Shown: positions 44,281 to 56,290, counted from the stretch's first letter. The stretch: DNA of 64,000 bases from Lepidodermella squamata (GCA_047495785.1 JBLDXI010000034.1:1178001-1242000); one strand, 5' to 3'. A program made the numbers and translations. The notes: generated from the sequence alone by a model not told the origin.

Positions 44281-45220
44281 TTGATGCGTGGCGCGACTAA
44301 TTCCGGCACGGACTGTGCCAAATTAGAAGCTAACAATACGCCAGTATGAACCCGATGCTCATAACTCGTAGTATGATGGATTTCAGAGCGGTTTCACCTC
44401 TAGGGAAAAACCTGTAACAGGTATGAAGTCAAATGAGGTGTCATTCGATAGGAAATCGTTTCGATAAAGCGTAAAATATTTTTCAATCGATTTGGATTAT
44501 CGGCTGATTTTTCACCATTTAAAATCGATAAATCAATGATGATTCATCGATCTGATGATTCATCCAATCGTTACCAGCTACTGCAAAAACTACGTCATTG
44601 ACCTCACTAATATGGGTCAAGTGGTGCGCGCTACCACTAATAATAATGAAAGTACTATGCAAACCTCTGCTGCCTCTCCCCCTAGCGTGGGGGAGAGGCC
44701 TCTATTTCCTGGGGTTTGAATTTGAGCGAGGGACGATAATCATCTGTTGAAGTTGTTGGTTTCAAGAGACGGGAAGCGCGAAAGAGCTGTTGATGTTCAA
44801 ATAGGAGGTAGCTGCCGAACGTTCGCCGATGAGCGTCCGTGGCGTAGTGGTAAAAGAGTCCGCGTGTGCAACGAATGAAAGAGGGTTCAAATCCCGCAGC
44901 CTACACACATTTTTATTTTTTTATTTTTTTTTATTTTTTCTGCGTAATAATTGCTAAATGTAGGATTGCGATAGCCCAGCAGATTCCGGAGATATTCTAA
45001 GCCCTCTGATTTTTTAAACAAATAATGCTTCAAACTGTGCCAACAAACTCAATCACATACCTAGAGCCAACCAAACAAACTCAACAAATTTATGGAGAGG
45101 GGGTTGAGATGCCCCTTCCTCTAGGGAGGGGCGACGGGGTGGGTATGGAAAAGGCCTTGTGGCCAGACGAACCAAAAAGGGGCTGATCACAAACTTTTCG
45201 CGCTAGCAAAGTCAGCCCCC
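44281..45220. repeat. Tandem repeat unit 1 (about 940 bp) with tRNA-like segment
   Basis: Direct repeat of 45221-46135. Each unit contains a perfect hairpin CCTCTCCCCCTAGCGTGGGG around 44675 and a tRNA-like segment (44828-44905: A-box TGGCGTAGTGG, B-box GGGTTCAAATCCC) followed by a T-rich (TTTTTA)n stretch, as in tRNA-derived SINEs. The tRNA stems are imperfect. Confidence 0.8.
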
Positions 45221-46135
45221 TTGATGCGTGGCGCGACTAATTCCGGCACGGACTGTGCCAAATTAGAAGCTAACAATACGCCAGTATGAACCCGATGCTC
45301 ATAACTCGTAGTATGATGGATTTCACCCCCGCGAAAACTCGAGGGAAACACCTGTAACAGGTATAAAGTCACATGAGGTGTCATTCGATCGGAAATCGCT
45401 TCAATAAGACGTAAAATATTTTTCAATCGATTTGGACAATCGGCTGATTTTTCACAATTTAAAATCGATAAATCACTGATGATTCATCGATCTGATGATT
45501 CATCCAATCGTTACCAACTACTGCAAAAACTACGTCATTGACCTCACTAATATGGGTCAAGTAGTGCGCGCTACCACTAATAATAATGAAAGTACTATGC
45601 AAACCTCAGCTGCCTCTCCCCCTAGCGTGGGGGAGAGGCCTCTATTTCCTGGGGTATGAATGTGAGCAAGGGACGATAATTATCTGTTGAAGTTGTTAGT
45701 TTCAAGAGACGGGAAGCGCGAAAGAGCTGTTGATCTTCAAGTAGGAGGACGGCGCCAAGCTTAGCCTAACAGCGTCGGTGGCGTAGCGGTAAAAAAGGCT
45801 GCATGTGGAACGAATGAAAGAGGGTTCAAATCCTGCAGCCTACACACATTTTTACTTTTTTTATTTTTTTTATTTTCTTGCACATTAATCGCCGAATGTC
45901 GGATTGCGATAGCCCAGCAGAATTTGGGAGATATTCTAAGCCCCCTGATTTTTAAATCAAATGCTTCAAACCTCGAGCCAACCAAACAAACTCAATCAAA
46001 TTTATGGAGAGGGGGTTGAGATGCCCCTTCCTATAGGGAGGGGCGACGGGGTGGGTATGGAAAAGGCCCTGTGGCCTGAACATCTAAAAAGGGGCTGATC
46101 ACAAACTTTTCGCGCTAGCAAAGTTAGTCCCTTTC
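45221..46135. repeat. Tandem repeat unit 2 with tRNA-like segment
   Basis: Second unit, with small indels and substitutions against unit 1; its tRNA-like segment is 45777-45850 (A-box TGGCGTAGCGG, B-box GGGTTCAAATCC). The repeat ends within AAACTTTTCGCGCTAGCAAA followed by GTTAGTCCC. Confidence 0.8.
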
Positions 46136-46529
46136 AATGTTTAGGCGCACCTTTGTTCCGATAGGAACGAAAGTTCCCACCCCATTGCCATTTTCCGCGC
46201 CCTTTCCCCTTTTCCACATTAGTTATATGTAAGCACCCCCAAATCCCAAAAGGGCAGGGTTTTTCATCCGATTACCTTGCAAGTTATATCAATCGATAGC
46301 CCTTGACGAGAATAGCTTATAAAAGATTTTCCAGCTGTTTTCGCCGGACCAGTTTGAAGAAATTGGCAAAAAACTGCATTTGTCCTACTTTTCTGGGGGA
46401 CATGACCCAATTTAAAGTAGGTCAATGTGTTACTATTTTTAGCTGCGCAATCACTAATATAGGGCCAGTACTGCGCGCATCACTAATAATAGAGATGTAC
46501 TAATCGCGTTTTGGCCACTGTTACTTCAG

Positions 46530-48470
46530 TTTGCTTACAATTTGGCCTCCCTCCTCGGGGAGGGAGGCTTACGATAGATCATTGCTTACTCTCATTTTCC
46601 TAAAGATGTAACCTCGTGCAACAAAGGCCCAATTGAGGCACTAATAATAGAGATATACAATAGAAAATACAAGAAAATACAAGATATAACCCTGCACATC
46701 AAAGGCATAATTGCTGCAATTAATATTACAGCTATTGGTTTATTCATGTCGTAGATTCAGCTCATTGCCTGCCCTGATTGGGGCATTTTTATAATGAAGT
46801 CGAGAACAGGCGATAAGTGCTATAATATATAATGATATATACCGAAAGAAGTCTTTTTCTGCAAACTTGACGGATGGTTTTTTATTGACGTAAGTCGTAG
46901 ATGCACAGTTTTGGTGCCTCCGCTGATTACAAGGTCTTGCCGTTTTTTCGTCAGTCATGTCGGAGAAAAGGGTTAGTTGCCATAATCGGGGAAGCAGTTG
47001 AACAGTAGGCGAATGACAAAGCTCATATGGGATGATGATGACCGGCGAAAGGATAATTGATGAGGATGAGCTTTTCGAAAACATTTTCGAAAGACATTAG
47101 TTCTGGCGGTCTTACATTGAATATTGTTTCAATTGCTCCGGTAGTTTGACAGAATCGGTTATATTCGCAAGATTCGCGCATAGGTTGCACTTGCTCCACA
47201 GTGAATAATTGCATGTTGAGCATCAGTCCTATCTCATTTGGATCCATAAGCTGTTTGCTTCTACAGGAATCGATGTGTATTAGAAGAGTAATGTAGCACA
47301 AAGCGTGTTGGGTTTTTAGTCGTCGTTAAAATTGCAAAAGCAGGTGACAGGTCAAGGCTTACGAAGTCTTCAAGATGAGGCGGTGCGCATGAAAGGATTG
47401 TCCCGTGTTATGCAACGGGCTACGACATTTTAACCGAGTTTCGAAGGCCTGCGCGAGCTCATTATTGTACATCACATCACTTTCAGGTGTCGTTTTCTGT
47501 GCGTACGTTGGCATAACACGATCATCCTTGCCTACTTTCAAGTTTTATAAGAGGTAACCTCGCAAAATTGAAGCTGAAGTGATTGAAGCGAGACAACAAA
47601 TTCCAATTCTGCGTCTGAAACGTTATTTCCTTGAAACCAACTATTGGTTTTCTCCAAATTTTCCGCCGGCCGGGCGCCGTTTTAACATCAATAGTAAAGC
47701 GTAAGTAAAGTAAATAAAGCGAGGTTACGTCCTTCACAACTTGGATGAATAACTTGTGGATGAATCTACCCAGTAACTTGCTTCAGTATATGTTAGCCTA
47801 GTCAATAGCAATATTGTAGATTAGGTGGTTCTACTAAGTTATGATTATAACTGTCACTGTCGCTCGAGCTTGCTAACAATTTGATAGATCGTTGCTTACT
47901 TCCATTTTCTTAAAGATGTAAACTCGCGCAACAAAATCGCTTTATCGCTTTATATCGTTTTATATAATAGCTACCAGGAGACAGTTTTTAGATAGATTTT
48001 GTTTTTTTACTTGGCAGAATTTATAGAAGTACATTTTGGTGGATCCGATGATTGCGGGGTTTTGCCGTTTTCTCGTCTGTTCTCATGTCGGAGAAAAAAG
48101 TCGAAAGGTTTGATAACTGATACACCTGAGTTCAGACTACTTGCCACCTGGAGAATGAGATGAACAGTAGGCGAACGACAAAGCTCATATGGAACGTTGG
48201 CCAGTGAAAGTAAAATTGATAACGTTGAACTTGTCGAATATTTTTCGAAAACCATTAGTTCTGGCGGTCTTACATTGAAAGTCGAACGGGATTGGTAATA
48301 TTTGGGAGATTCTCCAAAAGTTATTAGTCCAACAGTTGCTCTTCAGTTAATAACGACATATGAGCATCATTCCTACCTTATTTGAATCCATATTTCCGGC
48401 GCTCGCATCTCCAGGATTCGATGTGTAATAGAAAAACGCGAATAATTAAAAGGCGATTTTCGCATGATAG
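46530..48470 (-). repeat. Tandemly duplicated unrecognised locus
   Basis: Unit 1 (about 46530-47340) and unit 2 (about 47860-48440) align over the segment TAAGACCGCCAGAACTAATG (reverse) to TTAAGAAAATGGAAGTAAGC. On the reverse strand both units could encode PYELCxSPTVxL and a conserved stretch near RPPELM/SFENVFEK, with an upstream frame MDPNEIGLMLNMQLF in unit 1, but frames shift and no domain is recognised. It may be a decayed gene and its copy. Confidence 0.4.
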
Positions 48471-49925
48471 TTAGCCACCGCAGCTAAATAGCGTAGCGTA
48501 ACGCCGCGGTTATATGCATCAGTCGCTTTAAAAACTCTATTTAATTCATCAGTCCCCACCCATCACCCGTAGAATCACAGAATCAACTCCTGGGTAAATA
48601 TCGATGATTCGCTGGCTGCCATTAATTAAACCTGCGGTTTATTGGAGGGTGGGGAACAGGCCCTTCCTTATTAAGGGAGGGCGTTTTGGGAGAGTTGGTT
48701 TAATCTCTAAATTCGATTATCCCTCATCATTAACCTTTTTATAATGAGCTAGCACTTCACTAGCACAAAAAGCTGGATGTCTAAGACATCAAGTTCTGCG
48801 CTCATACATTATACCATTAATAATCACCCCAATTCATTTACCGAAAGCGTAAATTCAGATACCAGAACAGATTCCATGCTTTCGGTAGATGAATTAGTTG
48901 ATTTTTCAGCAAGAATTCAGATACATTTTGGAAATCGGTATTTTAGGATACTCCCAAGGCCCTAATTGAAGGGAATTCACTAGCTGAAAGCCGATTGGGG
49001 TGATTTTTCTCGAGTATAGTCTAAATGTGGCCACAACGCGTTGCGAAGGGAGCTGAAGCATGTTGAGCAATCACCGATCACCGGCGATTTCGTCGGGCTA
49101 GTTGCCAAGACCCAAGAACCTCTAGCGCGATGGCAATAACGTCGCGGCTATTAATGCGCAACTGTTTGGCAACATGGAAATCATGAAAAATCATTTCGAA
49201 TTAAAAATTATTTTTATCTTATGAACAACTGTCGGAGGGGAAATGCCGTAATGAAAAAATATAAAATTACGAAAACTGACGATGAACAAAAGTCGGGGTG
49301 CAAATTTCAAATGAATAATTAGGATAAATATATTTTCTATAATTTAAATCTTTGCGGAAACGTCGAATGCGCAAAAGTAGCCGGTTTCAAAAAACGTCGG
49401 GAAGATATTGACGCTACACGATTTTAGCAATAGATAAATCAATCCGTGTAAGGGCGTAAAATCCCACTTATTCGATTTTCCACGCTTAATTACTTGTTTT
49501 ATATCGATGAAGACAGCTAAATTTGGTTCTGGGTCGTATTTTGCGCAGCTGTTTTGCTATCAAAAAGCCTATTTAGCTTCTACAGAAGCGTTCAGACTAC
49601 GAAATTTCAACATCACTTCAGCGCACTTCAACGAGCACGCGACCGGTTAACGCTTTTTTTACTTCACTTTACCGCAGTGTGAAAAAGCCTTGTCTTATTG
49701 TAGGCGCTAAGGCTAGAGTCTTTGAGCTAACCACAGGGTCGAGAGTAGGAGGCGATCCCTGATCGAGAGTAGAAGCCTTTTCAGCAAAGTTATTCGATAT
49801 TCTCCCTGAAATCGTAGCTTTGCAGCGCTTAACACCGGATAATTAGCCAGATACTTTCGCACCGTACGTCCAATTTATCACAAACCAGCGCAAGAGAATT
49901 GTTAAGAGTTGGTCGGTGATGAAAG
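48471..49925. other. No gene recognised
   Basis: AT-rich non-coding sequence; short frames only. A hairpin-like pair CCCACCC...GGGTGGGG spans about 48550-48655. Confidence 0.3.
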
Positions 49926-50079
49926 CAGTGCTCCGCGTACGGGGGGTAAGGGGGTAAACAACCCCCTTTGGCGTTCGAAAATTTCTGAAAAACGTAAGGG
50001 TCCTCCCTGTTGATTTGCAAATTTTGGGGTCAAAATGCTCGATTTACCCCCCTCAGAGCTGGACCTAGTCGGAACCCTG
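49926..50079. mobile_element. hAT-type MITE, 154 bp, copy 2
   Basis: Near-identical to 14632-14786 (one G fewer in the G run) and flanked by its own exact 8-bp duplication GATGAAAG (49918-49925 and 50080-50087). This independent duplication proves a second insertion. Confidence 0.9.
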
Positions 50080-50122
50080 GATGAAAGATTTTTTCCGCAA
50101 GAGTAATTGATAGCTACCTAAT

Positions 50123-50228
50123 TCTTTCGATTATTATTGAAGCGCAAACCATGATATTGTTCGTGGCGTGGAAGAACCCTCACTTCAGGCAAAAAAGTGT
50201 CTGAACTGGCTGGTACTCTCAGGTACAA
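50123..50228. repeat. 106 bp direct repeat, first copy
   Basis: Repeated at 50560-50665 with one or two changes; starts TCTTTCGATTATTATTGAAG, ends CTCTCAGGTACAA. The copies bracket a reverse-strand LINE scrap. Confidence 0.8.
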
Positions 50229-50311
50229 ACTTCCGTCCTTACTTCGTATGTGAAATAGCTACAACTAACGACAATATTTAGGTAGGAGAGGATTAACGCC
50301 CAGGATTTTAG

Positions 50312-50665
50312 TCACATTTTTGGTTTTCGGATGAAATAAGACATTGGTCGGATAAAAGAAGACATTGGTCTGATGAAAAAAGTCACACTCGATTTTTTGT
50401 CCAGACCTTTTAGATTGCGCCAAGCTTCAAGCTTCTGATTGTCAAGTTTACGAATATATTTCGGATAAATTCGTTTCACACATAAAGGACCACGCAGAGG
50501 TACATATTGATTAACGAGTGATAGCAAGAAGCTGTTAAATTTAGTGAATGCCAGTTCTGTCTTTCGATTATTATTGAAGCGCAAACCATGATATTGTTCG
50601 TGGCGTGGAAGAACCCTCACTTCAGGCAAAAAAGTGTCTGAACTGGCTAGTACTCTCAGGTACAA
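50312..50665 (-). mobile_element. LINE ORF2 scrap between endonuclease and RT regions
   Basis: Reverse frame with FNSFLLSLVNQYVPLRGP and YPKYIRKLDNQKLEAWRNLK, matching the linker before the reverse transcriptase of many LINEs (pattern VP..., PK-x-IRKL...K...WR). No catalytic part. The frame's end repeats FIRPMS twice because of a short tandem repeat. Confidence 0.5.
50560..50665. repeat. 106 bp direct repeat, second copy
   Basis: See 50123-50228. Confidence 0.8.
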
Positions 50666-50700
50666 TCTTGGGCTGTAATTTTATAGTAAAGTCTTTTGGT

Positions 50701-50850
50701 GGCTGTACCGCACGTACAGCTCATCAGGCTGTACACGGAAGTACAGCTATATGGGAGACTTCAGACCACAGTACAGCCTTAATGACTGTACTCGGTGTAC
50801 AGTCTTGATTACTGTACACGAAGTATAGCCTCGATCACTGTACTTGCAGT
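50701..50850. repeat. Array of GTACAG/CTGTAC hairpins
   Basis: Four consecutive short hairpins with the same stem: GCTGTAC/GTACAGC at 50702-50720 and 50728-50747, GACTGTAC/GTACAGTC at 50784-50804, CTGTAC/GTATAG at 50812-50828, plus further single CTGTAC or GTACAG words. Loops are 5 or 6 bases. Spacing between hairpins is 7 to 36 bp. Confidence 0.75.
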
Positions 50851-51490
50851 TTACAGTAACATCCAACGCACTGTATAGGTACACTCACTGCGACTTCTTT
50901 CACTGCGCTCGATTGCTATTATTAGGAAATTTGCACCCCATCAACCATCATAGGTTCGGTAGAGTTCGATTTTTCGGTAGGGGCCTATCCCTTTTATGCT
51001 CCCTATACTGGCCGCTGAACCGCTAGAATTTTATGGTGAAAGATTTATGGCGATCCGAGTTGTCAATTTTTTACTGTAATTTTCTGAAAATATGAAAAAG
51101 CAAGTCGGATGATTTTAGTCACATTTTTGGTTGTCGGATGAAATAAGTTATAGGCATCTTCTTCCCCTCGGCACTCTTCAAAGACGGACAACATCGCTAT
51201 CACAGTCACAAACAAAACAGTATAAGTATCTCGAAAGACAGCTTACAATCACAGCCAATCTATGTAAATATGTGACAATTAGCGGGTGGGTGCAAAAACG
51301 TAAGCTAACACGACGCAGCAAGTGGGTGTAAATAGTCATTTAACACAGCACTCAGTGTAGATAGCCATATAAGTGCGTAGGTTATTTAAGTCACGTGAGG
51401 ACTGCTGATAAGTTAAGGCCAGACAAGAATTAACGGAACCAGATATTTCAATTCCAGTGATAAAAAACCGTCTCAGAAAATTTATGAAAT

Positions 51491-52485
51491 ATGTCTTCCG
51501 TTGAAAACTTTGAATTGGACGTGCCTAGGTATTCCCAACGTCTGGCGCTTTTCAAAAATGCAATATGGTTTGTGGGACTAGTACTCACGCTAATTTTTGG
51601 AGCGGCACATCTTCTAGGCGGAATGTTTGGTCTGATACTTAATGCCATATCATTACTCACTCAGGACCTTACTTAACAGCGCTGCGCTTGCTTTCGACTG
51701 ACTTCGAGCCGATTAAGAAGTTCTCAATAACGTACTTCCTATCAAACAAACTGACGTTCCGTTTGTTCACCGGTATATTGCTGACTACCTCCTGCCTGGG
51801 CATTGTAGCGTCGTCGTTCGTGCCGATTATTACTTTGCCACTTTACCGTAAATCAAAGGCTAGGGTCATCGCTGGTACCGCCTTCTACACGCTGATGATT
51901 TTTCTCGCGCTGCTATACTTCGTCCTAGGGTTGATCAGCCTGATACTAGGCGGTACTCTACCCCTCGAACATACCCTAAATGAAGAAGCGTCAGGCAGAT
52001 ATGATTATTCAAATGGTACGTATCCCCTTTTGTTAGCGTACGGGAATGAAAACTACGGTTGCTGCGGGGTTTACGATCTTCCTAATGGCTGCGATCAGCA
52101 TTACCCAGGAGCGGTGAATGGTTCATGCAAAATTGGCAGTTTAGCATGTTCCAAGGGCTGCTTCAGTGAAATTTACTCGAGTGATGTCGAAATGTTCCAG
52201 ACGCCGGCTCGCGTCTCGCTTTTTCTACTCAGTGCAACTTCCGTTGGCATAGTCGGATGGGGATATTGCTCTTACAAGGATTCGAAGCTGCTGAAGTTCG
52301 CAAGCGCTTGTGCTGGTGTGGTGAGTGTGGCAATATTTAAACCATTAAAAACCAATGACAGCTTTTCCAACCACCCTATTTTAGAAAAATCCTGTAGAAT
52401 ACTACAATCACAGGTTTTCAAAGTGCTAATCTCAGCGCTGGGAAATGGTAGAAATTCAGGATTCAGGGATAAACAGCCAGAGTAG
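51491..52485 (+). CDS. Tetraspanin A (copy B)
   Basis: Two exons, 51491-51629 and 51680-52485, joined in phase across a 50 bp intron; up to 314 aa. Same plan as the gene at 34112: MSSVENFELDVP, helix 1, LLSTDFEPIKK, helices 2 and 3, extracellular loop with an N-glycosylation site (SNGT), GCCGVYDLPNGCDQHYPG and CKIGSLACSKGC, helix 4. The C-terminal 50 residues after ACAGVVSVAIF differ in length from copy A and may include unspliced intron. Exons differ mainly at scattered third positions and in the helices, which suggests both copies were kept as genes for some time. Confidence 0.82.
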
Positions 52486-52897
52486 GCTTGATGATGAGAG
52501 ATGATTTGGTACCTGTTTTATGGGGGACTGACATCAAACTGCACTACAGTCACATCAATTTTTGCGAAGCGTCACATGTGCCCAAACAGGCTCTTCTATT
52601 TTTTCATGCTTTATTTGCCAAAATGACAATTAATTTCAACTGAAAAGCGAGCGAAGCAAGAATATATTTTGAAGGTTTTTATACTAAAACACGCTTCAGA
52701 ACCTATCAAAATTAAAAAATGGGATAAATTCTCATTTTGTCATCTGGCCCGGCCGAGCTGGGGGACTGGCAATCGATTTCCTTCGTAATTGATAAAAATA
52801 AGAGGCTTTTGTATTCTTGCTGCTCAATTCTTTCCCTATCGAAATAAGAGTTTAGGAAACGGGTAAGAGAGAAATACGTTTTCTCAAAACATTCTGG

Positions 52898-53547
52898 GGG
52901 TCCCCCACGAAACTGCAGGCTTCAAACAGGGATTTTTTTAAGCAAACGATTGGTTGTTACAAATGATTTTTTGGTAGTTACCTCGCTCGAAAGCGAAATT
53001 TTTTGTGCTGCATTGGTTAAAATTAAATGTAATTTTTACCAATAATACGAGCGAAGCGAGGAATTTTTGAGGGTTTTCCACTGGAAAATGCTCCGAAATC
53101 TCCTAAAAATGAGGTTACAACAGTTCTTTTCCAGGCGTTACTTCTATTTTGGTTGTTACATTGTAACATGTGTAACATGCTTAAAAAACACTGCTTCAAA
53201 GCAGGATAAACCCAAAAAGTGGTGCAAACGCCACGCAACAATAAATCGAATTAATTACGATAAAATTCTGCGTAATTTTCTGAATATGGGCCCTGGGCCC
53301 ATCATAGCCCGGCTTATGAATTTTGGAAAATTTTCGGAAAACGACGTTTTTGACCAAATTGAGGTCTGAGCTACATTACGAAGTATTCATGCATTACGTT
53401 CCTCAAATTTTGGCGTGGAAAGCTAGAATAGCTGACCATCATGTTAGTCCATTGGTTGAAAATCAGAGGCTAAGCCTGAGCGCCGACTGTGAGGACGGTT
53501 TATTGCGTTGACCCTGCTTTGAAGCCTGCTGCTTCGTGGGGAAACCC
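52898..53547. mobile_element. Non-autonomous DNA element, 650 bp, with empty site in copy A
   Basis: Inverted termini of about 34 bp (left GGGTCCCCCACGAAACTGCA, right complement GGGTTTCCCCACGAAGCAGC). Flanks CATTCTGG and TTTTCTGG form an imperfect 8-bp duplication. Copy A at about 36345-36360 shows the uninterrupted sequence ATCTGGGCATTTATTATG. No coding capacity; interior carries GCGAGCGAAGCGAGG-like runs. Confidence 0.82.
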
Positions 53548-53705
53548 TTTTCTGGGCATTTATTATGGATGTCCCAACTTCCGATTTCTGCAATAGATTC
53601 AGGCGTAATATGATGAAAATTGCTGCCCCTTTTCCATTCATACAACTGCGCAAAACGACAAATTTAGCTACATGTAACATTTTCATCTCCTGTTATAGTT
53701 TACAG

Positions 53706-54461
53706 GATTTGTCACAACATGCGTTGGTTCCGCCTTAATCGCGGGCGATTTCGGCATATTCGCGCAATATGCGCCGATTTACGTCCATGAAAATTATGGA
53801 TCATTGGACGATTCTGGAATCATGCTTATTTTTTTTGGCATAATTAGCGAGGGTTGTAGCCTTGCTACCATTGCTCAATTCTACTACGAAGGAAATGACG
53901 ATGGGAAAGCAAAGCTTTTCCGATACGCAGTATGGCTATCATTCTTCGCAAATCCTCAAACCAAATATATTTTCTTAGAGAATCTTTCTAGCCTGTCTTG
54001 CCCCTCTTGTATGTTTCTCAGGTGCGCTCGTAACAGGATCTGATCTAAGTAAACCATCCCTGGAGAGAGCTTTGAATGCCGAGGTCACTCGTAAACTGCC
54101 GTTTGGTAGTTTACTGCGAACTGCCAATCGCCGCTACGGATGCTGTGGTATCACAGGCAGTCAAGATGGAATATGCGCCCGCGACTATCCTGGAGTGAAT
54201 TGTACCTTGGGCAGTGCTAACTGCTTCACCGGCTGTTTGGATTACATGTGGTCGGACCATTTTTCGACGTACCAGGGCCTTGTAATTGGCACTTTCTTGG
54301 CGTTGTCTCTGTCTTTGGTTTGTATTACGGATTTTAGGGTTAACTGGGAGCACTATTTATCAAGTTGTATGTTTCAGCCATCGATGTTGCTGTTCCCCGT
54401 AATAAGGCGGAAATGCTGCGATAAGGGACAGTCGTACGGAAATTTGAACGAGCAAAGCTAA
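53706..54461 (+). CDS. Tetraspanin B (copy B), short-loop type
   Basis: Acceptor at 53705 opens FVTTCVGSALIAGDFGIFAQ, followed by a second helix (IMLIFFGIISEGCSLATIAQ) and a third (YAVWLSFFANPQ). A further exon from about 54022 reads GALVTGSDLSKPSLERALNA, RRYGCCG, CARDYPGVNC, NCFTGC, helix 4 and a cysteine-containing tail ending LNEQS. Better preserved than its copy at 36501. An in-frame start exon upstream was not found with confidence; ATG codons near 53610 are candidates. Confidence 0.65.
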
Positions 54462-54542
54462 ACATTACCGACATCTGATTCCTGATGTAGACTACTTATA
54501 TGAAAAGAGCTTTGGAATTGATTTGAGGTCATTTTGAGGACA

Positions 54543-54672
54543 ATTTGATTTGATTTGATTTGATTTGAATTATCAGTCAGTTTGATTTGATTTGATTTAG
54601 ATTTGAAATATTTCATTAAGATTTGATTTGATTTGATTTGAAAATTAATGCCAGATTTGATTTGATTTGAAA
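54543..54672. repeat. TTTGA microsatellite
   Basis: About 20 copies of TTTGA/GATTT in three runs broken by short AT-rich stretches. Confidence 0.9.
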
Positions 54673-55119
54673 ACTCGCGCTAAATCCGAAGTTAATGAAA
54701 AAATGGGCCGCTTTTGCGCGGACAGAAAACATAGAGATTATAGGACGTGTTGTTGTAGCCACGTTGGTAGGCGCTAGAAATATGGTTCCTGCTGCTAATC
54801 TGGAAGTCTTCTTATAATGGATGTGAATAATATAAAATCAGCATCGGAAATGAATCTAGCCATTCATCAATTACTCAGTTTCAACAAAGTTTCACTTGTA
54901 AAACATTTATGGCTCGCGGTCGAGGCCGTGATCGCAATTCGGCCAATTCCACGGCTAAGTAAAGGTCACTTCCGCCGCGAATCCCGGTGCGAATTCTTCC
55001 GAGCCACAAGTCGAACCTACTGGCCCACTCATCAACGCTGCTGTGAATCACCGGGCAAAAGTTTACTCTGATGCTCAGCTCGACAAGCAGGTACCGGCGT
55101 CCCGGCTCTCTACTGTGCT
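54673..55119. other. Non-coding region, possible LINE debris
   Basis: No intact frame. Sequence before the reverse-strand LINE contains a repeated CTCTACTGTG pair; nothing else recognised. Confidence 0.3.
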
Positions 55120-56290
55120 CTACTGTGCTGCCGTCGGAAGCTGGTTCCACCAATCAGGCCCGCGGTAGCCTAAACTGAGTGCACCGCGCTCTTTGCGTTC
55201 TGTTGGCTTGATCATTGGCTCAAAGTGACGAAAGCCGTACGCGCTGGCTTCGTTCAATTGGAATAGTGTTTGCAACATCGATGGCGCTTGTTGATGTAGA
55301 CAGTTCCAGATGAATGTAGCAAGGTGGATCGCGTGTTTTTGATTCACGTCGACCCAACCTAGACGGCGTCTTAATGGTTCGGGATCAGCCAAGGGATGTG
55401 CACCGCAAATGACACGAATGGCCCGATCTTGAGTTGATTGCAATTTGGCTAGCGAACTCGGCGCTGCCTGACCCAGCGTGATGTCACCGTAATTCAAATG
55501 ACTAAAGACAAGCCCGTTGGCCATCATAATCGCCGTCTTTCTATCGACAAACTTGACGGCCAAGCGAAGCGCGTAGAGCCCTCTTCTCGCCTTGCTCTTG
55601 GCACTCCTTATTTGTTTCTTGAAGGTGAGTTTGTCGTCGATGATAGATCCGAGAGTTATCATTTCATTTGACGGTTGGACAACCGCATCGCCGATAGTGA
55701 TAGCGAAGTTTGGAGCCGAAGGAACGGCGCATTTGAGTATCATAAATTGAGACTTCTTACCATTGACAAGTAGAGAATTGTTTGCCAACCACTTGCAGAC
55801 CCGGTTCATTTCATTTTGTAGGACGGAGCGTAATTCATTGATATTACGGCTTGCAAAGTAGATCGTGATGTCGTCGGCGTATTGTTTTATTTTGCAATGC
55901 GTAACTACCGACGGTAGCTCGTTTACGTAAACAGTGAACATCAATGGGCCGAGAACGGATCCCTGCGGCACTCCATGATGTATTGGTTCAAAGGATGAAA
56001 GTTAGCAATTGACCTTTGTAGCCTGTCTTCGATTGCCCAGATAACTCCGCAAAAGTCGAATCGCTGGTTCCGTCAGGCCTGCACTTCGGAACGATTCAAG
56101 AATACCCTCGTGAATGAGAGTATCGAAAGCTTTCGAAAGATCAATCGACATTGCTCCAACAATCTTATACCTTCGCACATCGCTCTGCGCCAATCCTCCG
56201 TGAATTCGGCTACACATGTGTCCGTTGAATGTTTTTCTCGAAACCCATACTACATATACTACAGCGCGTCCCAGAACTTCCGCAACTATT
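55120..56290 (-). mobile_element. LINE reverse transcriptase fragment
   Basis: Two reverse frames. The first (about 56290-56002) has AMSIDLSKAFDTLIHEGIL, the catalytic motif A region, and SYLGNRRQATKVNC. A frameshift near 55990 leads to VPQGSVLGPLMFTVYVNELP and the catalytic YADD, then NGKKSQFMIL, LGSIIDDKLTF and the thumb/C-terminal part ending GPDWWNQLPTAAQ near 55120. The pattern fits CR1/Jockey-type ORF2. Different from the forward LINE at 39600 (YADD here, FADD there; low similarity). 5'-truncated and frameshifted. Confidence 0.85.

Larger units (their letters stand above)
51147..54461. repeat. Segmental duplication, copy B (with transposon empty site)
   Basis: 51147-51224 matches the left flank of the large transposon (28537-28614) and runs straight into sequence matching its right flank (33847 on), then through both tetraspanin genes. 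It therefore represents the locus without the 5 kb insertion. Confidence 0.88.

Noticed and set aside
44828-44905. Functional tRNA gene
   Set aside because: A- and B-box words are present but the T and acceptor stems do not pair and an A/T-rich insert disturbs the anticodon arm; it recurs inside a tandem repeat with a T-rich tail. Called tRNA-like only.
47023-47301. Nuclear receptor ligand-binding domain
   Set aside because: The MDPNEIGLMLNMQLF frame looked helical, but no signature motif is visible and the frame does not continue.
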